From G020353115 sp964481765 (lineage in GTDB: Bacteria; Bacteroidota; Bacteroidia; Bacteroidales; VadinHA17), in contig CAYZVJ010000114.1 of assembly GCA_964481765.1 (NCBI GenBank), forward strand, positions 1 through 7,817: DNA of 7,817 bases. The letters are read 5' to 3'. Shown here in pieces: positions 1 to 6,736 of the stretch. Below the pieces are notes generated by a model, which saw only the letters and a program-made list of their open reading frames with translations, was not told the DNA's origin and made no database searches. The translations under genes were made by a program, and so were the position numbers. Within the stretch, counting starts at the first letter, position 1. Each line of letters starts with the position of its first letter.

Positions 1-149
1 ACAATATTTTTTCAGGAGTAGTTTTGTAATTTTTATGATTTTCTCAAATATCTAATTATCAAAATGTTGTATTTTGATATTAATCGTAAATTTCTAATTT
101 TAAATAATTATACTTGCGTAACTATTTGATATATTGTTCTTTGTATTTT
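1..149. other. AT-rich intergenic stretch without a gene
   Basis: No convincing coding region on either strand. The sequence is very AT-rich compared with the rest of the window and has stops in all frames at short intervals. The only structure I see is the hairpin at 57-79, listed separately. The change to a more balanced composition near 155-160 coincides with the start of the RHS-like relic, so a recombination boundary may lie there. Confidence 0.6.
57..79. repeat. AT-rich 9-bp inverted repeat
   Basis: Arms TATCAAAAT (57-65) and ATTTTGATA (71-79) are perfect reverse complements with the 5-nt loop GTTGT. The stem is weak (AT-rich) and no clean T-tract follows. It could be an operator-like palindrome, the end of an upstream transcription unit outside the window, or chance in AT-rich DNA. 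Confidence 0.45.
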
Positions 150-257
150 GATTGGTATGATTACGGCGCGAGATTCTATGATCCTGCTATCGGAAGATGG
201 TACAATACGGATCCGGTGAACCGGTTTACCGGTCCATCGATCGGGATTGAGTGCTAA
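108..257 (+). pseudogene. RHS/YD-repeat core relic (fragment)
   Basis: An open frame between a stop at 105-107 and TAA at 255-257 encodes, from about 150 on, FDWYDYGARFYDPAIGRW followed by YNTDP. This matches the highly conserved RHS-repeat-associated core signature (typically WYDYGARFYDPxxGRWxxxDP) that sits at the junction between the RHS/YD-repeat shell and the variable C-terminal toxin of polymorphic RHS/WapA-type proteins. Only about 22 residues (roughly 150-215) look homologous. The upstream codons are AT-rich with no YD-repeat character, and after the DP the frame drifts into unrelated residues and stops. No start codon, RHS shell or toxin domain is present, so this is a remnant and not a working gene. 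The family match rests on motif recognition; the decay or recombination origin is inferred. Confidence 0.75.
213..235. repeat. Three CCGGT units at 8-nt spacing
   Basis: CCGGT occurs at 213-217, 221-225 and 229-233, giving three tandem 8-mers of the form CCGGTNNN at the end of the RHS-like relic. The centre, CCGGTTTACCGG (221-232), is also a perfect inverted repeat with a 2-nt centre. It may be a remnant of a recombination or repeat element. CCGGT is generally frequent in this window, so the signal is modest. Confidence 0.35.
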
Positions 258-329
258 ATCCGTAAGCGAAATTAATTTTAACCATCCAAACTTACCCTAC
301 AGGTCGGCAGGCAGGGGTAGAACAATGAG

Positions 330-356
330 TAACCACCGGTGATTAACCGGTGGTTA
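330..356. repeat. Perfect 11-bp GC-rich hairpin
   Basis: Arms TAACCACCGGT (330-340) and ACCGGTGGTTA (346-356) are exact reverse complements around the loop GATTA. There is no T-tract on either side, so it is not a standard intrinsic terminator. It lies downstream of the 3' end of the minus-strand dehydrogenase gene and could still cap or slow that transcript. It is the strongest structure in the palindrome cluster. Confidence 0.7.
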
Positions 357-374
357 TAATGTACGAGGAAATAA

Positions 375-391
375 CAACCCTACAGGGGTTG
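375..391. repeat. 6-bp hairpin CAACCC/GGGTTG
   Basis: CAACCC (375-380) and GGGTTG (386-391) pair around TACAG. On the minus strand this stem is the first hairpin after the dehydrogenase stop codon, about 72 nt away, and a TTATTT run follows it. A weak terminator for that gene is possible, but it also fits the pattern of the surrounding repeat cluster. Confidence 0.45.
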
Positions 392-462
392 AATATTCAA
401 ATGTAATATCCATGAAATAACGTGAAAAGCATGCCATTTGTTTTACAGATAATATAGGGGAC

Positions 463-1488
463 TTAAAGTATAACCTGTCCGGTATTGTGCTCTTCCAGGA
501 AAATGCTGGCTGTCTCCGAAATGCTTTTTCCAATGCTTTTGAACGTTATCCCGGTTGCTTCCCTGATCTTTTTATTCGAGAAACAGGTCTTATGGTGTGC
601 TGACCGTGCGGTGTCCCTGGTAAAGAGCTGTGGCCTGAACAGAAGTTTACTCACCAGCCAGTCACTTCGCCAGGTCATGCCTGTGAGAAAAGGAGGGGCA
701 TAGTATTTCGGCGGTTTTTGGCCCAACGCGTTTGCAACAAGCGTGAAGACCTCCCGGTAAGAGAGATTTTCAGACGACAGGATAAAACGCTCCCCTGAAA
801 TGGTGCTCTCCATCAGGGTAATCATTGCATGGACCACATCCCACACATCAACATACCCGGTCATACCGCAGGTGTAAAAACTCAACCCCTTCCAAACGGG
901 TTTAAAAATAGTGGAACTGCTTCTGTTCCAGTCGCCGGGTCCGATAACAATCGACGGATTGACGATCACAGCGTTTAATCCTTCCCCAATACCTCTCCAT
1001 ACTTCCATTTCTGACCGGTACTTGCTGACAGAATAAGCAGAACGGTGCTTTGAATATTTCCAGCTCATGGTTTCATCCACCGCTTCCCCCTGGTTGTAAC
1101 CGATAGCAGCAGTAGAGCTGACAAAACAGAGCTTTTTTATTCCTCTCTCAAGGCATGCATTGACCACGTTTGCTGTTCCGGAAACATTATTTTGCATCAT
1201 CTGCTGCCTCTGCTTGGTTATAAAGGAGACCATTGCCGCACAGTGGTAAACCCGTTCAACTCCCTCCATCGCTTCAGTGAGCGAGTCCGGGTCCAACAGA
1301 TCTCCTTCAACCCAATCGATGAGGGAAAACATCCCTAAAGCATCACTGGAATAATAGGAAAAGGTTTTCTTTACACGTTCGAGATTGCTGGTGGATCTTC
1401 TGATCGCTTTAACCGGTTTCCCCTGACTTAACAATGCGTAGAGAAGGTGCGACCCGATGAGACCGGTACCGCCCGTTACCAAATCCAT
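463..1488 (-). CDS. NAD(P)-dependent epimerase/dehydratase (extended SDR)
   Basis: The 341-residue protein is an extended short-chain dehydrogenase/reductase with an N-terminal Rossmann fold. Visible landmarks are the glycine motif TGGTGLIG (residues 5-12, GxxGxxG), basic residues R30-R31 after the second strand (suggesting NADP(H) preference), the acidic GDLLD (62-66), the active-site serine region FVSS (122-125) and the catalytic Y152-x3-K156 (YSVSK). NPSIVIGPG (177-185) and the SGERFILSSE region (231-240) are typical of the dihydroflavonol-reductase/3-beta-HSD-like subgroup, which is widespread in Bacteroidetes. No signal peptide or membrane helix is evident, so it is probably cytoplasmic. 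The substrate cannot be told from sequence; sugar nucleotides, sterol-like compounds and aldehydes are all reduced by relatives. Length is normal and the reading frame intact. It is transcribed divergently from ribE. The start ATG (1486-1488) lies directly before the Rossmann strand, so it is well supported despite lacking a Shine-Dalgarno sequence. Confidence 0.9.
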   Translation of the reverse strand: MDLVTGGTGLIGSHLLYALLSQGKPVKAIRRSTSNLERVKKTFSYYSSDALGMFSLIDWVEGDLLDPDSLTEAMEGVERVYHCAAMVSFITKQRQQMMQNNVSGTANVVNACLERGIKKLCFVSSTAAIGYNQGEAVDETMSWKYSKHRSAYSVSKYRSEMEVWRGIGEGLNAVIVNPSIVIGPGDWNRSSSTIFKPVWKGLSFYTCGMTGYVDVWDVVHAMITLMESTISGERFILSSENLSYREVFTLVANALGQKPPKYYAPPFLTGMTWRSDWLVSKLLFRPQLFTRDTARSAHHKTCFSNKKIREATGITFKSIGKSISETASIFLEEHNTGQVIL

Positions 1489-1517
1489 AGTTGCCTTTTT
1501 TGATGTGTTACCGGTTC

Positions 1518-1525
1518 GAAAGGTA
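1518..1525 (-). promoter_or_regulatory. Possible -7 box for the dehydrogenase gene
   Basis: On the minus strand TACCTTTC (1525 to 1518) matches seven of eight positions of the Bacteroidetes TAnnTTTG element and lies about 30 nt before the minus-strand start codon. I see no good TTTG at the expected -33 distance, so the call is weak. Confidence 0.35.
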
Positions 1526-1652
1526 GTTAGTTGTTTTGATATTTACTAACCCGGAGCTGTCAACATTAATCCTTCCGGTTTACCGGGATAGAATGGCCCG
1601 TTTGATATAAAAAATGCAGATTTATAAGTCCGTGAATGTCTTCTATTTTTTT

Positions 1653-1660
1653 TACCTTCG
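1653..1660 (+). promoter_or_regulatory. Likely Bacteroidetes-type -7 promoter box for ribE
   Basis: TACCTTCG follows a run of eight T and is followed by CAG. It matches the Bacteroidetes primary-sigma -7 consensus TAnnTTTG at seven of eight positions. It would give a 5' leader of roughly 30 nt before the ribE ATG at 1698. A -33 TTTG is not evident. A leader this short leaves no room for an FMN riboswitch. Confidence 0.55.
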
Positions 1661-1697
1661 CAGATTGACCAAAAAACCAATTAAAAAATAGAATATC

Positions 1698-2294
1698 ATG
1701 TTCTCAGGAATTGTTGAAGAAGCAGCCAAAGTGGTAAAACTTGAAAAAGAGCAGGAAAATCTCCACATTACCATGGAGTGCTCTTTTGTCGATAAACTAA
1801 AAATCGATCAGAGCATTTCGCATAATGGAGTGTGTCTGACAGTTGTTAAGAAAGAAGGGAAAACCTATACGGTCACGGCAATTAAAGAAACCCTGGTAAA
1901 ATCAAATCTTGGAAAATTGCAGATCGGTGATAAAGTTAACCTTGAGCGAAGTCTGAAGATCGACAGTTTGCTGGATGGTCATCTTGTACAGGGGCACGTT
2001 GATCAAACCGCGGTATGTACCGAAGTAAAAGAGGCGGAAGGAAGCTGGTATTATAGGTTTGAATATGAACCCGCACAGGATGATTACATTACGGTGGAAA
2101 AAGGTTCGATCTCTGTTAACGGGGTTAGCCTGACCGTTGTTAATTCAAAAGACAAATCATTCCAGGTAGCGATCATTCCCTATACTTATGAAGTCACCAA
2201 TTTTCATCAGATCCAGGCAGGAACCATTGTTAATCTTGAATTCGATATCATCGGAAAATACATTGCCAGAATAATGAAACAACAACTGCAATGA
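1698..2294 (+). CDS. ribE: Riboflavin synthase, alpha subunit
   Basis: This cytoplasmic enzyme performs the last step of riboflavin synthesis, the dismutation of two 6,7-dimethyl-8-ribityllumazine molecules to riboflavin and the pyrimidinedione precursor. The 198-residue length is normal. The family start MFSGIVE is intact, fixing the start codon. Two tandem lumazine-binding barrels are visible: the first with SHNGVCLTVV (41-50) and HLVQGHVDQT (95-104), the second with its counterpart KGSISVNGVSLTVV (135-148), IPYTYEVTNF (160-169) and NLEFDIIGKYI (179-189). The repeated NGV(C/S)LTVV motif shows the internal duplication. The protein should work as a homotrimer together with lumazine synthase (RibH), which is not in the window. 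There is no clear Shine-Dalgarno sequence, as is usual in Bacteroidetes. The gene ends in TGA overlapping the ATG of the following kinase gene, so the two are probably cotranscribed. Confidence 0.96.
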   Translation: MFSGIVEEAAKVVKLEKEQENLHITMECSFVDKLKIDQSISHNGVCLTVVKKEGKTYTVTAIKETLVKSNLGKLQIGDKVNLERSLKIDSLLDGHLVQGHVDQTAVCTEVKEAEGSWYYRFEYEPAQDDYITVEKGSISVNGVSLTVVNSKDKSFQVAIIPYTYEVTNFHQIQAGTIVNLEFDIIGKYIARIMKQQLQ

Positions 2295-3331
2295 AAAGCC
2301 TGACACCCCGTCAAATTGCATTTATCATATCGTTACTCGCCGTATTACTTACAACAGCCATTTTACTCCTTTTTGAGCACCTGATACCATCTTACAGTTG
2401 GTACTACCTGCTGGTATCCCTTGGTATCCTGTTCATCCTTATGTTTTGGGGAATATTATCCCTGCTCAACTATTTTATCACTGAAAAGATCAATCCAATC
2501 TACAAAACCATCCGGAATATCAGTGTACCTGATAAAGTGCTTCGTGGAGATCTTTCAGGAAGAGACATCATATCCGAAGTAAAAGATGAAGTGATCAATT
2601 GGGCGAAAGGAAAAACACAGGAGATCAATCAGTTAAAGCAGATGGAAAAGCATCGTAAGGAGTTTCTGGGAAACGTATCCCATGAATTGAAGACACCCAT
2701 TTTTAACATCCAGGGATATGTGCTTACGTTACTGGATGGCGGTTTGGAAGATCCATCGATAAACCGGATGTATCTCGAACGTACTGAAAAAAGTATCAAC
2801 CGCATGATCTCCATCGTGGAAGATCTTGAAATCATCTCCCGCCTGGAATCCGGTGAGCTGAAGCTGATGAAAGAAAAATTTGATATCGTTCGTCTCGTTG
2901 AGGAAGTTGTTGAGACCCAGGAGATGAGAGCACAGGAGAAAGGGATCAGGTTAGCAATACAGGGGGGAACAGAAAGGAAAATCTTTGTTCGTGCTGATAG
3001 AAAAAGAATTTATGAAGCCCTCAATAATCTGGTAATCAATTCGATAATTTACGGCATAGAATGGGGCAGAACGACTATTTCTTTCAGTGACATGGGAGAT
3101 AACATTCTGATCGATGTGACTGATAACGGTATCGGGATACCGGAAGAGGACATTCACCGGATTTTTGAACGATTTTACCGGGTCGATCGCAGCCGCTCCC
3201 GGCACTTCGGGGGAACCGGTTTGGGCCTGTCCATAGTAAAGCACATTATAGAGGCTCATAATCAGACAATTAATGTAAGAAGCTCAAAAGAGGAAGGAAG
3301 CTCTTTTGCCTTTACACTGAAAAAAGCCTGA
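2291..3331 (+). CDS. PhoR-like membrane sensor histidine kinase, orphan
   Basis: The 346-residue protein is a two-component sensor kinase. Two hydrophobic segments (about 9-28 and 37-61) are joined by only about eight residues, so there is almost no extracytoplasmic sensor domain. A helical linker (about 63-120) leads into the HisKA domain with H-box FLGNVSHELKTPI (125-137) and phosphoacceptor H131. The HATPase domain shows the N-box around ALNNLVINSIIYG (243-255), the G1 box DNGIGI (278-283), F-box residues near FERFYRVDRSRS (292-303) and the G2 box GGTGLGLSIVKH (307-318). All catalytic boxes are intact, so it should be active. It resembles PhoR-type kinases of Bacteroidetes, but no response regulator gene is adjacent. 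Its ATG overlaps the ribE TGA by 4 nt (ATGA), which implies coupled translation. Stimulus and partner are unknown. Confidence 0.93.
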   Translation: MKSLTPRQIAFIISLLAVLLTTAILLLFEHLIPSYSWYYLLVSLGILFILMFWGILSLLNYFITEKINPIYKTIRNISVPDKVLRGDLSGRDIISEVKDEVINWAKGKTQEINQLKQMEKHRKEFLGNVSHELKTPIFNIQGYVLTLLDGGLEDPSINRMYLERTEKSINRMISIVEDLEIISRLESGELKLMKEKFDIVRLVEEVVETQEMRAQEKGIRLAIQGGTERKIFVRADRKRIYEALNNLVINSIIYGIEWGRTTISFSDMGDNILIDVTDNGIGIPEEDIHRIFERFYRVDRSRSRHFGGTGLGLSIVKHIIEAHNQTINVRSSKEEGSSFAFTLKKA

Positions 3332-3332
3332 T

Positions 3333-3364
3333 TTTGGTTTTTAATGCCAATTCTTCTACCTTTG
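3333..3364 (+). promoter_or_regulatory. Bacteroidetes-type promoter for ileS (TTTG ... TACCTTTG)
   Basis: TACCTTTG at 3357-3364 is a perfect TAnnTTTG -7 element and TTTG at 3333-3336 gives a -33 element with a 20-nt spacer. It starts immediately after the kinase stop codon (3329-3331), so ileS has its own promoter even though it lies just downstream of the ribE-kinase pair. The predicted leader to the ATG at 3408 is about 35-40 nt. Confidence 0.7.
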
Positions 3365-3407
3365 GGGACTTCTAAAAAAGAGAGTAAAAAAGTAACAGTG
3401 CAAAACG

Positions 3408-6400
3408 ATGGGTTTAGCTTTTCCTGAATATAAAACATTCGATCTTGCAGACATCAACAAAGAGGTGCTGAAGATCTGGGATAAAAATGATACCTATCAT
3501 AATACATTAGAGGCCACCAGGGGAAAACCGGCATTTGTCTTCTATGAAGGGCCACCTTCAGCAAATGGTATGCCAGGGATACATCATGTCATTGCCAGAA
3601 CAATTAAGGATATTTTCTGCCGCTATAAAACCATGCAGGGGTTTTATGTTGAACGGAAAGCCGGATGGGATACTCATGGCCTTCCGGTTGAATTAAGTGT
3701 TGAGCAGGACCTCGGCATTACCAAGGAAGATATTGGGCAAAAAATTTCCGTTGAGGAGTTCAATAAAGCCTGCAAAAAGGTTGTCATGAAATACACGGAC
3801 GCCTGGGAGGATCTCACCCGAAAAATGGGTTACTGGATCAGCATGGAAGATCCATACATAACCTATGACAACCGGTATATCGAAACACTGTGGTATTTGT
3901 TAAAAAAATTATACGAGAAAAAACTGCTCTATAAAGGGTATTCAATCCAACCTTATTCACCGGCTGCCGGTACCGGTCTTAGCACACACGAACTGAACCA
4001 ACCCGGCTGCTATCGTGATGTCAAAGATACAACGGTTGTTGCCCAGCTCAAGATCATCCGAAATGAACAGTCTGAATTCCTGTTCAGGAATATCGACAGT
4101 GAACTCTATTTTCTCGCCTGGACAACCACTCCGTGGACATTGCTTTCCAATACAGCATTGGCTGTCGGCAAAGGTCTTCACTATGTTAAGGTCAGTACCT
4201 TCAACCAGTATACCGGCGAACCCATTACCGTTATTCTTGCCAAAGACCGCTTCCGGTACTACTTCCCTGAACGGAATGAGGGACTTCGGTTGGAAGAGTA
4301 TAAAAAGGGATATAAAAACATCCCCTACAAGATCCTTTCCGAGTTTCTGGGTGCTGACCTTGAAGGAATNNNNNNNNNNNNNNNNNNNNNNNNNNNNNNN
4401 NNNNNNNNNNNNNNNNNNNNNNNNNNNNNNNNNNNNNNNNNNNNNNNNNNNNNNNNNNNNNNNNNNNNNAAAAATCAATACGATAATAACCTGACGGAAA
4501 AAGATCCCACTGTTGATGTGGATATATCGGTTGACCTGAAATTAAACAACAAAGCATTCAAAATTGAAAAGTATGTTCACTCCTATCCACATTGCTGGAG
4601 GACCGATAAACCGGTATTGTATTATCCGCTGGATTCCTGGTTCATAAAGACCACGGCTCTGAAGAAGCGTATGATGCAGTTGAACGAAACCATCAATTGG
4701 AAGCCCCCTTCAACCGGAATCGGGCGATTCGGCAAATGGTTGGAAAACCTGGTTGACTGGAACCTGTCACGCTCCAGATATTGGGGAACGCCCCTGCCGA
4801 TCTGGAGGACCGAAGACAGAAAAGAACAGCTCTGCATTGGCTCGGTAAAAGAGCTGAAAGGTGAGATCGAACGATCAGTGGAAGCCGGGATCATGAAAAA
4901 GAATCCATTGGAGGATTTTATCCCGGGTGATAATTCAAAAGAGAATTATGAAAAATTTGACCTCCACCGGCCCTTTGTAGATGAGATCATTCTCGTTTCA
5001 CCCAGCGGAAAAAAGATGTTTCGGGAACCCGATCTCATCGATGGATGGTTTGATTCCGGAGCAATGCCCTATGCACAGGTCCACTATCCATTCGAAAACA
5101 AAGAAAATTTCGGAAAAATCTTTCCCGCTGATTACATTGCCGAGGGAGTAGATCAGACCCGTGGATGGTTTTTTACACTTCATGCCATTGCGGTCATGCT
5201 TTTTGATTCCGTGGCGTTTAAAAACATCATTTCAAACGGACTTGTTCTCGATAAAGACGGGGCAAAAATGTCAAAACGGCTGGGGAATGTCGTTGATCCT
5301 TTTGAAGCCATCGAAACCAATGGCTCCGACCCGCTCCGATGGTATCTGATCACCAATGCTCAACCCTGGGATAACCTGAAATTCGATCCCACCGGTGTGG
5401 AAGAGGTGAAACGCAAATTTTTCGGAACCCTGTTCAATACCTACTCATTTTTTGCCCTGTATGCTAACGTTGACGGATTTATTCATAAAGAAAAAGAGAG
5501 CACGGTGAACGAAAGACCGGAGATCGATCGGTGGATCATCTCGCTGCTGAATTCCCTGGTCAAAGAGGTGAAAGAGAGCTATGACAATTACGAGCCCACA
5601 AAAGCTGGCAGGGCTATCCAGGATTTTGTAACGGAAAACCTCAGTAACTGGTATGTCCGGCTAAACCGAAAACGATTCTGGGGCGGCGAGTATTCGAGTG
5701 ATAAAATCGCTGCTTATCAAACCCTGTATCTCTGCCTGGAAACCGTTTCCAGGCTCTCAGCACCCATATCTCCGTTCTATATGGACAAGTTGTTCTGTGA
5801 TTTGAACCGTGTTTCCGGAAATAATAACCCTGAATCGGTCCACCTGGTTGCTTTCCCTGTATGCGATGCCCGCTTGATTGATAAGGAGTTGGAAGAGAAA
5901 ATGGCCCTTGCACAGAAAGTTTCCTCAATGGTTCTCGGTCTTCGCCGAAAAGTGAATATCAAGGTACGCCAACCATTGCAAAAAATCAGAATTCCCGTTT
6001 CCAACTACGATGATAAAGAGAAACTGGAAGCTGTCGAAAACATTATCCTTCCCGAAGTAAATGTAAAAGAATTGGAAATCATTACGGATGAAAAGGATAG
6101 CCTGATCGTGAAACGGATTAAACCAAATTTCAAGCTGCTTGGACCCCGTTTTGGTAAAGAGATGAAACAGGTTACTCAATTAATCGGTCAGTTCAGCCAG
6201 GAAGATATCCACGAAATGGAAGCAAAGGGACACCATACCCTTCAGGTTGATGGTGTAAACCGGGAAATAAAACTGTCTGAAGTAGAGATCTTTACTGAAG
6301 ATATTCCGGGTTGGCTGGTGGCAAACGAAGGTCAACTGACGGTTGCTCTCGATATCAATGTGACCGATGAATTGAAGGAAGAAGGCATTGCACGTGAACT

Positions 6401-6644
6401 GATCAACCGGATTCAAAACATGAGAAAGGAGAACGGTTTCGATGTAACGGATAAAATCACCATCCAAATTAAGAAACATACAGCACTAAATAACGCCGTG
6501 AAACACCATGCTCACTATATTGCTTCCCAGACACTGGCAACCGGGGTGGACCTGGTGGATCAACCGGACGATAAAAAAGCGAAAACCATAGAATTGGAAG
6601 AAGGGGTAAATACAATCATTACTATTCACAGAATAAACACATAA
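3408..6644 (+). CDS. ileS: Isoleucyl-tRNA synthetase with GIHH signature (interrupted by N gap)
   Basis: This cytoplasmic class I enzyme attaches isoleucine to tRNA-Ile. The N-terminal catalytic half shows GPPSANGMPGIHH (48-60), where the HIGH motif reads G57-I-H-H60, followed by KAGWDTHGLPVE. The editing (CP1) domain carries WTTTPWT (238-244). After the gap come WNLSRSRYWGTPLPIW (451-466), DQTRGW (582-587) and the KMSKS loop as KMSKR (620-624). The tRNA-binding helical domain begins near RWII (708-711), and a long C-terminal extension of the kind seen in long-form (eukaryote-like, IleRS2) enzymes follows. Residue numbers count the 100 N as about 34 unknown residues. The frame is maintained across the gap, but Bacteroidetes homologues are usually longer, so part of the editing domain, including the GTGIVH-type motif, is probably missing from the assembly and not from the gene. 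The start is set by the conserved N-terminal FPEY sequence. Confidence 0.95.
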   Translation: MGLAFPEYKTFDLADINKEVLKIWDKNDTYHNTLEATRGKPAFVFYEGPPSANGMPGIHHVIARTIKDIFCRYKTMQGFYVERKAGWDTHGLPVELSVEQDLGITKEDIGQKISVEEFNKACKKVVMKYTDAWEDLTRKMGYWISMEDPYITYDNRYIETLWYLLKKLYEKKLLYKGYSIQPYSPAAGTGLSTHELNQPGCYRDVKDTTVVAQLKIIRNEQSEFLFRNIDSELYFLAWTTTPWTLLSNTALAVGKGLHYVKVSTFNQYTGEPITVILAKDRFRYYFPERNEGLRLEEYKKGYKNIPYKILSEFLGADLEGXXXXXXXXXXXXXXXXXXXXXXXXXXXXXXXXXXKNQYDNNLTEKDPTVDVDISVDLKLNNKAFKIEKYVHSYPHCWRTDKPVLYYPLDSWFIKTTALKKRMMQLNETINWKPPSTGIGRFGKWLENLVDWNLSRSRYWGTPLPIWRTEDRKEQLCIGSVKELKGEIERSVEAGIMKKNPLEDFIPGDNSKENYEKFDLHRPFVDEIILVSPSGKKMFREPDLIDGWFDSGAMPYAQVHYPFENKENFGKIFPADYIAEGVDQTRGWFFTLHAIAVMLFDSVAFKNIISNGLVLDKDGAKMSKRLGNVVDPFEAIETNGSDPLRWYLITNAQPWDNLKFDPTGVEEVKRKFFGTLFNTYSFFALYANVDGFIHKEKESTVNERPEIDRWIISLLNSLVKEVKESYDNYEPTKAGRAIQDFVTENLSNWYVRLNRKRFWGGEYSSDKIAAYQTLYLCLETVSRLSAPISPFYMDKLFCDLNRVSGNNNPESVHLVAFPVCDARLIDKELEEKMALAQKVSSMVLGLRRKVNIKVRQPLQKIRIPVSNYDDKEKLEAVENIILPEVNVKELEIITDEKDSLIVKRIKPNFKLLGPRFGKEMKQVTQLIGQFSQEDIHEMEAKGHHTLQVDGVNREIKLSEVEIFTEDIPGWLVANEGQLTVALDINVTDELKEEGIARELINRIQNMRKENGFDVTDKITIQIKKHTALNNAVKHHAHYIASQTLATGVDLVDQPDDKKAKTIELEEGVNTIITIHRINT
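4370..4469. other. Assembly gap of exactly 100 N inside ileS
   Basis: Exactly 100 consecutive N lie in the editing-domain part of ileS, between codons for ADLEG and KNQYDNNLTEKD. A round 100 is a common scaffolder placeholder, so the true size is unknown. Two bases of a codon precede the gap and the sequence resumes on a codon boundary, so an intact gene needs a true gap length of 3n+1. By comparison with remembered homologues I expect about 80-130 missing residues, well over 34. Confidence 0.97.
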
Positions 6645-6728
6645 CGGGCTATTAATCTTTTGGTTAGGACCGGTTTCCCGGAACAGATCAAAAATGGTAA
6701 AATGTACGGTGTTTTATTGGAAATTTGT

Positions 6729-6736
6729 TATATTTA
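6729..6736 (+). promoter_or_regulatory. Weak -7-like box before the TraR/DksA-family gene
   Basis: TATATTTA fits TAnnTTTG except for the final base and lies 19 nt before the chosen start codon, in an AT-rich stretch. No TTTG at the proper -33 distance is visible, so the gene may instead be read through from ileS, which ends 110 nt upstream with no terminator-like hairpin between them. Confidence 0.3.

Larger units (their letters stand above)
291..410. repeat. Cluster of GC-rich palindromes, possible dispersed intergenic repeat
   Basis: Within 120 bases there are several inverted repeats: TACCC (293-297) with GGGTA (315-319) around a GC-rich GGCAGGCAGG core; an 11-bp perfect stem at 330-356; a 6-bp stem at 375-391; and a weak ATATT/AATAT pair (393-397, 405-409). 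The minus strand reads STPVGLLFP-like and PPVNHRW-like stretches broken by stops. I recall similar phrases in spurious small ORFs scattered through Bacteroidetes genomes, which suggests a multicopy intergenic element (REP/BIME- or MITE-like). The palindromes are seen directly; the repeat-family status is from memory and needs a genome-wide copy count. Confidence 0.5.

Noticed and set aside
485..703. 72-codon plus-strand open frame
   Set aside because: It lies entirely antisense to the dehydrogenase gene, whose protein has clear SDR motifs; the plus-strand product shows no recognisable features.
1530..1566. TTGACA on the minus strand as a sigma-70 style -35 for the dehydrogenase gene
   Set aside because: No good TATAAT-like box lies at 16-18 nt spacing, and this host appears to use Bacteroidetes-type promoters.
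221..1586. Identical CCGGTTTACCGG palindromes at 221-232 and 1575-1586 flanking the dehydrogenase gene
   Set aside because: It looked like element ends, but one or two shared 12-mers are expected by chance in this length, and CCGGT/ACCGG words are frequent throughout the window. The flanking bases do not extend the match beyond it.
1661..1697. FMN (RFN) riboswitch before ribE
   Set aside because: The sequence upstream of ribE shows no conserved FMN aptamer elements, and the leader predicted from the promoter box is only about 30 nt.
2629..3259. Minus-strand open frames inside the histidine kinase gene
   Set aside because: They are antisense shadows of a gene with all kinase boxes intact and have no protein-like motifs.
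3365..3407. T-box leader regulating ileS
   Set aside because: The predicted leader is about 40 nt, too short for a T-box specifier stem and antiterminator, and no such motif is visible.
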